A stretch of 64,000 nucleotides of DNA from Prorocentrum cordatum (taxonomy: Eukaryota; Sar; Dinophyceae; Prorocentrales; Prorocentraceae): contig CAUYUJ010012681.1 of assembly GCA_963575745.1 (NCBI GenBank), forward strand, positions 92,501 through 156,500, given 5' to 3'. Shown piece after piece: positions 21,234 through 31,400 of the stretch. The position numbers and the translations under genes are program-made. The notes under the pieces were generated by a model. The model saw only the letters and a program-made list of their open reading frames with translations. It was not told where the DNA came from and did no database searches. Every line of letters begins with the position of its first letter. Positions within the stretch are counted from its first letter, which is position 1.

Positions 21234-24142
21234 TTAGGTTAACACCTTGCCCGTCTTAGGGTCCTTCCCAGCCCTACAGGCTGAGATGATGTATTTCTGC
21301 CTAGATCGGGTAGGCCCGTGCTGGGACGCGCCATTACAGGCCGCAGATCCAAGCTTACAGTTATTCACCTTGCCAGAAGACACCTGATAGGAGCCACAAG
21401 AAGTGCAGACCATGCACTTGGGGGTAACGAGCACCTGGTGCCCGTTGAGCTCCACCACCTCCTCGGGAGGCGGCTCAGTCGGATTCGCATTCGCGGAAAC
21501 GCCCTCGAGGGAGTCAGAAAATTCTAGGGCCACCCGCACAGCCTCCGCCTGCATCGGAGGCGCGCTCTGTAGCTCAGTTAGCATACTGGCTCTGAGCCTC
21601 TGTTGGGCCGTGGGCTCACACTGGGTCCCTAGAAACCTGCTGAGGCTCGCCTGGGTCCTAGCAAGCCCAAGACAAGACCTACACTGGAAGACTCCTGGCG
21701 AGAGAACGGCCATCTCGTGGGCCGTGAGTCTAACGGGCCTGACTGGGGCAGGGGGTCTGGCTAACCTACTGGGCCGCTCAGTCAATGAGTCACGATACGC
21801 CATCTTGCACACCACCCATGACAACATCCTGGCCTGCAGTTTAGCATCACATATATTCGATTCCAACGACATCTCCAGGGTCTCAGACGGGTCATGACAA
21901 CATGCGCCCCATTTAGCGAACCTGTCGGCCCAAGCATTGCCAAGAAAGTACTCCCATGGATGGCAATCCTGCTCGGTAAACTGCTGAGCCGTCTTGTGAG
22001 CAGGGCACCAATAAAAATTTGGAGGACAAACGTCCTTGCCGTCCATCAACGCGAAAATCTGCCTCCATAAATCAGCATACGAGGCGTCAGCCTCCTGGAG
22101 GGCATGGTCCCAGCTGGCTCCTTCTTTGACCAGGCTGGACAAGTCCGACACCACCAGTCTGACGTCGGGCAGGTACTTCAAAGCATAGTACAGGGCCGCT
22201 CTCTCAGCCCTTCCTACCGTCTGCCATGGCCCCTCGAGGGGACCGTACGCCCCTCTGACTGGTAGCCCATTGTCTCCCAAACAAACGAATCCCCAACCAC
22301 ATCTGGTAATTTCAGGAAGTCCAGGAGCAAGCCCCGACCCATCGGTGAACACCAGGGAGGTCCAGCCACTTCGGTCCGAATCCCAGTCGCCCCAGAGGTG
22401 AACCTCGAGCCCATATGAGACCTTCGGGGGCACCGCAGGGTACATGGGCATGCACATGCAGCAGTCGAACCTATCCCAGTCAGGAGGCCCCAGACCTGGA
22501 ACTCCTCGTGCCCTGAGATATTCATAGCACACATTATTCTTCGGATCCCACGCCAAGTCTTCGTCATAACAATCATCATACAATCCTTGGCAATCATAAA
22601 TACAATGACCGAGTGTGGAGCGTTCCGAGGGACACCATGGACATTTAGCAGGAGTGTTGTACCCTGCTTGGTGCTGCCTGTCCCTCGTCCAGAAGCCTCC
22701 TGACCATAGGGTGCGAAGCGCACCCGAAAATCTTGAACTGCGAACTGCAGCCTTGGCCCCACCAACACACTTCCTCAGCACGCGCATCCATATGACTTCA
22801 TGTCCATAGCATATATCTTGATGGTGGGCCAAGATCTGCCTGCCCTGCCAGCGCCCCACACCTTGGCGGGCAAACTCCAAAATAGTCTTGGGCGGCAGGC
22901 GCAGAAGGTCCAGCACGTAGCCCTGGTCATCAACAATCGTGGTGCTAGAGCTCATGCTCCATCCTATACGTGACAGAGTAAGTACCAGAACCTCCATGGG
23001 CCCACGAACCCCATCCCAAGACATCTTCTGCTTGATCTTACCCTGGAGGGCCATCCAGCCCCTTTGTGGACGTCCCAATGACACCCTTTGATCCCACACG
23101 AAACTGCAGTAGGCCTTGAGGGGCTCCAGCGTGGCGTGATATATGGGATCATATAGCCTATCCTTCTGCGTGGCTAATACCAACGTGAGCGAGTTATGAC
23201 CAGAGGTGCGTCCGCATAGCGTGCCAGCAATCTTTCGCATGCTGGCAAGCTCCGAAGGTGTGATACCTGCCACAGCAGCGCCGTGGCCAACAGCAGGTAG
23301 CAGTCCTGTGCGCCATAGAGCGGCGACCTGTACACCCGCTCCTCGGCGCAGCATCTGCAGGCGAGGAAGACGAGCACGAAGAGACTTCATTCTAGCCTGT
23401 GCCTGTTTCCGAACTGGACGGATCCCTGGCATCTCATGACCGAGGTTTCGAATCCATTTCTTGGCCGACAGGCGTAGCTGCTGGGCCCTGCCTAGGAACC
23501 CTTTCAACGCTCTCTTCGTATTCGTTACAACACCTGACTTCTCGAACTTAATGATCATGCCTAGCTTAGCAGCATCCTGGCTGAACATATACACCGCGCG
23601 CTGCAAGTTGGCTGCGCCCGAAATGTCATTACCTGTCCACTGGAACGTGCTGTCATCAACAAGCGCGCGAGGCATGACGTCCCTGAAGTGTGTGTGCACC
23701 TTCACGACCGCACGATATGTAAGAACCGTTAAGAGCGTGGTGGCATGTGTGCATCCCGCCAATATGCCCTGCAGCGCACGAGTCGGGATGCTCCAGCATC
23801 CATATGCACGGATCACTCGGGGCTGCGCATACGTCTCCAACAGCAGCCACAGTAGACGAAGCGGAAAAGACATGCACTGTGCCTCATTGAGGAGAGCAGG
23901 AAACAGCACTGTCTCGAAGCATTTCCACATGTCCACTACGATAGTGATCGCATGTTCCCCTAGATGATGCGCTACTTCGGCTTGTAGATTGTGCTCATAT
24001 GCAGCGTATGTAGACGAGAAGCCTCTACGATTGCCCCATATGTGTGGACTAGGATGTGCACGCAACCACTGTTGTGATACAGGTCTACGCACGCGTGCCC
24101 ATAGCCTTACCATGCTTTCTATTAGTGTGATAAGTCGAGCCC
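21234..24142 (-). pseudogene. LINE 2 reverse transcriptase - RNase H, 3' frame
   Basis: Numbering from the ATG at 24113: RT motif A has D61 (Val-Val-Asp-Met-Trp), motif B is LQGILAGCTHAT (114-125), and motif C is Leu-Val-Asp-Asp (D153, D154). RNase H has D591 (Thr-Asp-Gly-Ser), E637 and D657, with a final Ala-Asp in NAWADRFA. The C-terminus has CxxC pairs (CMVCTSCG). The frame is open upstream of that ATG to about 24142 and reads ARLITLIES, which continues RT block 1/2 from the upstream frame. The ATG is therefore internal and the true protein was longer. One base is missing near 24140-24145 (or is an assembly error), so this is annotated as broken. No slippery heptamer is visible. Confidence 0.8.
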
Positions 24143-24886
24143 TCCATCTGGTTTCGCAATCTTAACCATTTCATTTATTATGCGATGTGATGGCCATATC
24201 ATCATGCGTTCACATACCATGTACAGAGCTCCCAAGACAGCCAATCCCTGGTCCGAGACGTACCCGAAGTTCCTGGGATGAATTCTCGTGTAGCCAACCG
24301 AGGTCTTCCAGGGAAAGGAGTAGGCGGCCTCCCTGATGTCCTGGACCTGAATAAAGGGCAACTCATCCCAGCCACTGGAGCCCTGCGGTAGTTCCACACG
24401 CTTGGTATCATGACATGTCCAGACTTCACGCCACTTCCACATCTCATCATCTGCAAGTTGATATGGTTGCGTACGTGTAGTACACTCGATGGATGCAGCC
24501 AGCGCCTTGGTCTTGGAGGCCTTGTGCGCCTGTCCAGCGCCATTTAAAAAGGCCTTACCAATCCAACACTTCCAATCTTGTTCACTCTTGCGCTGGACCT
24601 GCTGTATAAAATCATCAGCTCGTTCGATTATACTGAAGGCCCTCTTCTCAAACTGTGAATCCGAGAGAACAGCCACACCAGCCATGAAAAATTCACGTGC
24701 TTCAGGCTCCAAAAGTTGCAGGAGCTCTTGCTGTTGTTGCACTCGATGTACGAAGCCGTGAAACTGCTTGATAGACAGAACAAGCCGTGCAATCGTGCCA
24801 TCCTGCTCACCTTCAGCTTTTTCTTTACATTTAGTACGCCGTCGTCTGCAAACCAAACTCCAACCTTCCTCCACTGTTGTACTCAT
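24122..24886 (-). pseudogene. LINE 2 N-terminal RT segment, 5' frame
   Basis: 254 codons from the ATG at 24886 to a stop created by the frame change. The C-terminal part (WPSHRIINEMVKIAKPDGG) is the start of an RT domain, whose continuation is in the other frame. The preceding region is Gln/Glu-rich and helical, resembling the linker between endonuclease and RT in LINEs. The frame stays open upstream into the TCC array at 24962, so the original start has been lost by truncation. Confidence 0.75.
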
Positions 24887-24961
24887 ATGCACAGAAGTCC
24901 ATGGTGAGGTGTAATCCGGCAGTCTGAGACCAGAGCGCACCAGCTCATGTTCCTTTCTGTA

Positions 24962-25156
24962 AGGAGGAGGAGGAGGAGGAGGAGGAGGAGGAGGAGGAGG
25001 AGGGGAGGAGGAGGAGGGAGGAGGAGGGAGGAGGAGGAGGAGGGAGGAGGAGGAGGAGGAGGAGGAGGAGGAGGAGGAGGAGGAGGAGGAGGAGGAGGGG
25101 AGGAGGGAGGAGGGAGGAGGGAGGAGGGAGAGGAGGAGGAGGAGGGAGGGAGGAGG
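24962..25156. repeat. (GGA)n array at the 5' end of LINE 2
   Basis: About 195 bp of GGA-rich purine repeat, directly abutting the truncated 5' end of LINE 2. Confidence 0.95.
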
Positions 25157-25953
25157 GCCGCCGAGCCTCACCGCCGACCGCCGCAGCGAGCACCGCGGCG
25201 GCGCCCTGCACGGCCTCGCGCCGCCCGGGCGCGGGCGCCGCGAGGAACGCGGCTGGCGCGGGCGCGGAGAGGGCTGCGAGGCACAGGACGACGGCGTAGG
25301 CGCCGGCACACGCGGCGCACAGCGGCAGGAGCCGGGCCATCTCGGCGGGGGCGGCGCTGCGGACCCAGACATGGTGGCGTCGCGTAAAAAAAAATCCGGG
25401 CGGGAGGACTTTGGGCTATGTTCGGCCTCGGGGTGCCCTCGCCGGCCCTCGGGACTGGCAAAAAACGACTCGGGACGGAAAACGGGCCCCGGGGGAAGGG
25501 TCGGGACTTCCGGGGACGCCGTCCTGAAAACATCAGGACGTCGCATGTCTGGGGATGGGAGGGCGGCAGCGATCCACCCACACCGACACCGTGGATTGCG
25601 AAATTTACACGCCAGTCTCAGGTCTAGAAAACAATGCGCCAGCGCGCGCGCGCCCCCCATATGTCAAGGGTGACGGGCAAGCAGCAGCCCCTTGCAAGGA
25701 AGTGAGCGTTTATTTCCCAACACGTCGCACTCCCTTCCAGCGCGGTCGTCGGCCAACATTGAGATACGGGGTCCGGGGTGGGTCTTCACGGCGCTTTTAC
25801 CGGCAGGCGCCTATTTCGCAAACAGCGGTAGGCATCTCAGCCTTGGCTGCCCCGATACACGGCATGCGACACGTAGGTCTGGCGCGATACGCTCGCGGAC
25901 TGACACGTGCCGAGCCAGCGCGCAGCGTGTTGACACGCTCGTCTTGGACACGG
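25157..25953. other. Gene-free interval with dispersed repeat B
   Basis: GC-rich DNA. 25395-25550 (minus) matches the 8245-8400 repeat. No recognisable coding frame; Arg/Ala/Pro-rich frames are compositional. Confidence 0.45.
25395..25550 (-). repeat. Dispersed repeat B, copy 2
   Basis: The reverse complement carries GTCCCCGGAAGT, GAGTCGTTTTT and CAGTCCCG in the same order as 8245-8400. Confidence 0.5.
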
Positions 25954-26152
25954 TACGGTAGGTTCGTGTGGCGTCGGCACGCGCAAAGGTTTCGACTCGG
26001 CGTCGCTCGTTCCACCCCGATCCTCCCAGGTTGAACTCGGCCGGGCCCTGTGGCGTCACCGCGCGCCCCTCGGTGCTTCCGCGTCGCAGAATTCGACCTC
26101 GAACGCCTTCGCCGGCGTCGCCGGCGCGCCAACGCCGCATGAACCTACCGCA
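25954..26152. mobile_element. MITE-like TIR element, family A, copy 2
   Basis: About 199 bp. The left end is TACGGTAGGTTCGTG and the right end is ATGAACCTACCGCA (last TA changed to CA). Internal words match copies at 854-1063 and 39695-39893. Confidence 0.75.
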
Positions 26153-26203
26153 CGTGTTGCGTTTCACCACGGGCGCATCGGGGCCTCGCCGAGACCGTCC
26201 CGA

Positions 26204-26301
26204 GAGGGGGAGGAGGAGGGGGAGGAGGAGGGGGCAGGAGGAGGAGGGGGCAGGAGGAGGAGGAGGAGGAGGAGGAGGAGGAGGAGGAGGAGGAGGAGGA
26301 G
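26204..26301. repeat. (GGA)n microsatellite
   Basis: GGA repeats about 50 bp downstream of the family-A TIR element. Confidence 0.95.
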
Positions 26302-26482
26302 CTGCGCCTCGCCGAGTCCCTGGGGGTGCCCGCCGGATCGTCCAGCACGGCCGCCAGAGGCCCGAAGCACGGCCCGAGAGCCAGACGCCGAGGATCACCG
26401 AGGGCGCTTTTCGCGCGGCGAGCAGCGCGAGGCGCGAACCGGCGTCGCGCCCTCGCGCCGCCCCCCAGGGGAGAGGGGGAGG

Positions 26483-26570
26483 CCCAGGGTAGGCCTAGGG
26501 GGTAAGCCTAGCTAGGGCAGGCCTAGGGGGTAGGCCCAGGGGTAGGCCTAGGGTAGCCCTACCTTCCGGG
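26483..26570 (+). repeat. GTAGGCCTAGGG minisatellite
   Basis: Six or so degenerate copies of a 12-17 bp word (GGTAGGCCTAGGG), with internal palindromic AGGCCT. Confidence 0.7.
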
Positions 26571-26796
26571 TTCTACATGGGGGGGGGATGAGGCGGAAGC
26601 GGAGCCGAAACGCGCAGCGCGAGTTCGCCTCGCGCCCCCGAGGGCGCGTCTCTGCTCCCCGGGAGGGGTCGGGCAATAGACCGGTGCAGGCGTGCACGGC
26701 TGGATCGCCCTCCGATGCTGCAGTGCGTGCAGGCGTCGCTGCTGCTCTCGAGCCCCGGCGGCTGCGGACTAGGGGGGCACGAGGGCGGAAGTGCGA

Positions 26797-26800
26797 AAAA

Positions 26801-26836
<36 letters not shown>

Positions 26837-26858
26837 ACGAGGGCGGAAGTGCGAAAAA

Positions 26859-26927
<69 letters not shown>

Positions 26928-26960
26928 CGGCGAGGGCGGCGGCGGCGACGACGACGACAA
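26797..26960 (+). repeat. (ACG)n microsatellite with duplicated edge
   Basis: Two GAC/ACG tracts, each preceded by GAGGGCGGAAGTGCG (26781 and 26839), so both the tract and its flank were duplicated. Confidence 0.9.
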
Positions 26961-27110
26961 AACAAAGGAAAACGCTAAGATAAAGCATGTAAACGCTCAG
27001 AGGTCGCGCAAATTTCTCGAATCGGCGCTGGACCCCCTGGCGGCGCCTCGGGCATCGCCCCTGGCGCGCTCCGCGCTCCAGGGAGGGGGGGATCCATCCA
27101 TTCTTAGGGG

Positions 27111-27257
27111 GCCACATGCGAACCCTACCCCTGCCCCCCACGATTTCTGAGGGGGAGGGTGGGGTTCACTTCGTTCGGGAGCTCCCGCGCGAAGTGAAGC
27201 CCACCCTCCCCCCCTCAGAAATCGTGGGGGGCAGGGGGTGTAGGGCTCGCATGTGGC
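27111..27257. repeat. Long foldback (inverted repeat)
   Basis: The arm at 27111-27174 (GCCACATGCG..) is nearly the reverse complement of 27190-27257 (..CGCATGTGGC). The loop is about 15 nt and the stem more than 60 bp with few mismatches. It lies outside any gene and could be a foldback transposon remnant or a cruciform former. Confidence 0.85.
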
Positions 27258-28177
27258 ATCTCCTAAAATTCTGCCTCGCCGGGCTGCCTCGGGCTCCGAG
27301 GGTTGGCGGGAGGGGAGCCTTCTCGCAGGAGCGGGACTCCTCGCCCGAGAGGCAGGCCCGCCGGGCCCGCAGCGAGAGGCAGCACCTTGCGCAGGGGCCA
27401 GCGGCGAGGAGACGCCGGGAGCGCGGATGCCCCGCCCCGGTGCGCCCCCGACGCCGTTTCGTGCGTGGCTTGTTCGCCACCTGATCAAGGATGCTCCTCG
27501 ATGGTCCTCGCCGGAGGAAAACTTCTTTTTTTTTTCCCCCGGCAACGAAATCGCCTGAAGGTTCGATTCGATCGCTCTGCCACACTTGAGATCCGCTGCC
27601 CCTCTGGGGGGCTATCCGACCGCACGCGCGCGACAAAGCAGCCGACAGCAGTGCCCCTCGCCGGAGGAAAACTGCACACGTCCGAGCGATGCCAAGTGGG
27701 GTCCAGCCCGGCCAGGCCTGCGCCCCAGGTCGGCGGATCCTCGACCCCGGGGCCCCCCAGCGCGGCCTCCAGGAGCAGCGAGAGGACCGCCGGAAGCCGA
27801 GCCCGGTGGGGCGATGGGGCTCGGGGCGATCCTCCTCGGGAGCGCGGGGCCCAGCCTGGCCAGGCTCTGGCCCCAGATCGGCGGTCCAGAGGCAACAGGA
27901 AGACTGCTAACATTAGGTCTGACATGCTGATTTTGGACGCATGTTTCTTCTTCCGTTTCTTTAAACAAAAAAGACTCCCACATAGACAAAAGTACTCAAA
28001 ACATCGTCCCCATCATTTTTTGCTATTTTCGAATGTTCCGCTTGTGGAGGGAAGCGCCCGACTGATGCTAAAAACCGATCCCGATCGGTCGAGCGGTCGA
28101 GCGGTGCTCCTCCTCCGGAAGGCGCGCGCCGTATGATCCTCCTCCTGGACGGTTTCCCCCGGGGCCGTAGGCGACCC
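27258..28177. other. Gene-free interval
   Basis: CTCGCCGGAGGAAAACT is repeated at about 27510 and 27658. No protein motif is recognised in the GC-driven open frames. Confidence 0.4.
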
Positions 28178-28381
28178 GAGGAGGGGAGGGCGAGGAGGGG
28201 GAGGAGGGGGAGGAGGGGGAGGAGGAGGAGGAGGAGGAGGAGGAGGAGGAGGAGGAGGAGGAGGCGGAGGAGGAGGAGGAAGAGGAGCAGCAGAAGGAGG
28301 ATGAGGAGGGGGAGGATTAGGATGAGGATGAGGATGAGGATGAGGATGATGATGATGAGGAGGAGGAGGAGGTGGAGGCGG
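28178..28381. repeat. (GGA)n/(GAT)n array at the 3' end of LINE 1
   Basis: GGA repeats followed by GAT/GAG repeats. Read on the minus strand it is a (TCC)n-type tail starting about 35 nt after the ORF2 stop of LINE 1. Confidence 0.92.
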
Positions 28382-28412
28382 AGCGTACCCTGAGCACGTC
28401 CCAGGATCAACT

Positions 28413-31400
28413 CTACGGCGGGGGCGGGGGCCAGCGACGCTCGTGGCTTTGTCGGCGCCTGCTGCCCCTCTTCTCCTCCCCACTGCTACTACCATCAAAC
28501 CTCCAGCTGCAACCTGACTCACTCTCCCGAATTCGACTACCTACCTCACCGCTGCCACTGCCATGGGACAAGAGAGGCGGAGCACACTCAGCATCAGGCG
28601 GCCTCACCCGCGGCAGCAAACGCGGCCACCTTGACGCCGGTGAGGCCCACCCCGCCGTCGATGTCGGCGGCAATGCCATCCAAGACGACGTTGTACAATT
28701 CGATACCAGGATTCGTGGCGACCGAGCCTGGGAAAGCCACGGGCTCGAGGAGCACCCGTGGGATCCAGGACTTTGCGTTCTGATCGCCTCATCACTGTGT
28801 GGGAGTCCAGCACGTGGCGACTGAACCCAGCTCAAGCTCGAGGCGCACTCGTCTGGGATTTGCGATCTAACGCCGTCACCTAGCGTTCTGACACCCGACT
28901 CAGCAGCATGCACATCATCACCGCCAGCGACTCCAGCCACAGAGGACGCGCCGTCTGACATCAAGGACGAGCCCGTCTCTCCACACGATGACGAACCAGC
29001 ACGTGACGACTGAACCCAGCCCGAGCTCGAGGCGCACTCGTCTGGGATTTGCGATCTAACGCCAGCCACTCGCGTTCTGACATCGGGACCATCCCCCTGT
29101 CCGTCTCCAGCGGCACTCCCTTCTGACTCATATGACGAGCTGGGTGATGAAGAAGAGGAGGAAGCCGCTCGACTTGCCAGCACAACTTTCTGCAGCTCAG
29201 ATCGTCGAAGCATGCGCCTCTGACCACCCCTCAACGGCAGACGTACAGCCAGACGGGCAGCTTCGACCAGCTTGAGGGCACCTGCGTACTGGGGCGCCTC
29301 AGTATGTACTCTCGACATGAGGCGGTAATGATGATAGATCGCCATCAAAAATGCCAGATTGCCACCCCTGACACCAATCCTGAAAGCCACATTGCCAGGA
29401 ATATCATTACGGAGCACCAAAGCAGCAAAGTGATGGCATCGCTGGCAGCGCACGACATAGTGCGCGATGGTGTCAGCTCCGTGCTCGCACCCATAAATAC
29501 ATCTCGCATCTCTCTGCATCCGTCGGTTCGTAATCCATCCACCAAGGAAAGTTTTCAAAGCAACAACCGCCCAACTTGGAGGGACAGCCTGCAAAGTCTG
29601 TTGCACTGCCTGCAGATCAGACGCTCGAATCCTGAAATGCCGCCACAACCGCCGCCCGACCAGCTCCTCCAGCTTCGGCGGGAAGACGTTCCTCAACAAT
29701 ATCTGATAGAAGATACTCTGCCATTTGGTCCTCGGGGTTCTCCTCGCCCTCTCCTCCTGCGGATCTTCGCGGCTGCACAGCAACCTCTCCAGCTGTCCAG
29801 GGAGAGCAGCTGGCCCAAAGAGGCGGGAAAGTTCACCTCTTCCAAGCCTGCCTGCCCACAGTGCTCGAGCCATCGCACCACCAATACTAAGCTGTCGATC
29901 TTGTTCGAAGCCGAGTGCACCTTGCTCCAAGAACCATGCAAACGGTGGGCACCTCCAGAAGGGTGGGGCCATCACCGCAGCGTTCCAGAGGCTCGCGCAC
30001 CCCATGTCCGTCACCACCTGCCGCAACCTTCCGAGCCTTGCCTGCCATGTGGAGCACGTCGTGAGAGCGGACCGCATGCGAGTCGCCGCGGCCAGCACAA
30101 ACATGGATGTGAACCTCGGCCCACCCCATTCAGCCAGAGCAAAGCAATCGCCCATTCTCAACATCGAACTCGGCGCCCGCAGAATCCGCGCCACAAGATG
30201 GCGCTGCCGTTGACACTCCTTCCACCCAAGAGGGACCAGCTGCGAGACATAGCCCAAAACAGGAAGCGCCCGATCGGCATACAACTTAGCAGCAACTTGC
30301 ACAGGGGCCCCTTGTCGGCTCAACTCAACTGTACGAGATGCATGTTTGGCCAGCGCCTCCGACCACTGTGCGTCAATCGTGGCCCCAGGGCCGATCTGAA
30401 ATCCCAAGTAAGTGCACACGTCTACCATTTGGAAGTCTGCCCACTCAGCGTCGGCATCGATCAAAACCTGTCGCAGTTCCGAAGTGTACGGTTCGCAGGC
30501 GGGACCACGAAGGGGTATCACAAAGCATCTAGCAGGCTTGAGCACCAGGTTGGCGAACAGACGAGCATTGCGGAAAACACGAGCAAGCCGTGGGTATCCC
30601 CGATTCTTCCTAATGACTGCCCCCAGATCATCTGCACACGCACGAGCAGCCCCGAGAGACACTGAACCATTGCTCAGGGATACTTCGATATCCAGCAGGA
30701 ACGAGTTGGCAGCAATGACATAGAGCGAACCACTTAACGGACAGCCTTGTAGGACCCCTGAGTCCATGAAGTAGAGCAGAGAGAGGCTAGCACCACCATA
30801 GTAACAGGGCGACCAGAAGTAAAGGACCTCGAGAGCACGTGTAAGGGGGCCAGGAAGATGTAGATGATGAAGACACCGAAACAGCCACTTCTGACTGACC
30901 GAGGGGAACGCTTGTGCAAAATCAAATGTCATGAGGGACGGCGAGTTCGTCGGATCATCCTGGGACACGATACTGGCGATCCGTGCAAATACATCAAGAT
31001 CAACCACATTGTTGAGAAAGTTCCGATGCCGGATGAAGCCGTTCTGAGTTCTCGCTCCTATCGTTTGGACGACCGACTGCAACTTCCCATTCAAGACAGA
31101 GCAGATCACCTTATTCGACGTGTTCTTCAGCCCCAGGGGCCGCGTGTCACCAGCTGACCTAAGGGCCCCTCCAGAGTCGGGTTCGATCTGGGAACCCTTC
31201 GCCGATTTCGGAATAAACACCGCCAGGAGCGCCGAGAAGGAGGACGGCATGAGATTCCCCGCTAGGATCCACTGGAGCACCACCATAAGGACCTGAGGCC
31301 CAAGCCCAGACTTCCACGCAATGTAGCGCAGGCCGTCGGGGCCAGGAGCCGACCAAGATACCCGACGGAGAAAGCGATGGATATCCTCGATCATGGGGGG

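Larger units (their letters stand above)
21176..24961 (-). mobile_element. 5'-truncated LINE (LINE 2), RT plus RNase H
   Basis: A minus-strand non-LTR retroelement lying precisely between GGA arrays (20780-21175 and 24962-25156). It lacks any apurinic endonuclease domain, as expected for 5' truncation. It encodes a reverse transcriptase, an RNase H and a Cys-rich C-terminus. A one-base frameshift near 24140 splits the reading frame. No SL is present at the 5' junction. Confidence 0.85.
26304..27110. other. Gene-free repeat DNA
   Basis: Contains a TAGGCCTAGGGG-type minisatellite (26483-26570) and an (ACG)n tract (26797-26960). A related GCTGGACCCCC..CTGGCGCGC hairpin motif, also seen at 35695-35735, lies at 27027-27090. 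Confidence 0.45.

Noticed and set aside
23440-23460. GTTTCGAATCC as a tRNA T-loop
   Set aside because: It lies inside the LINE 2 reading frame and there are no matching stems.
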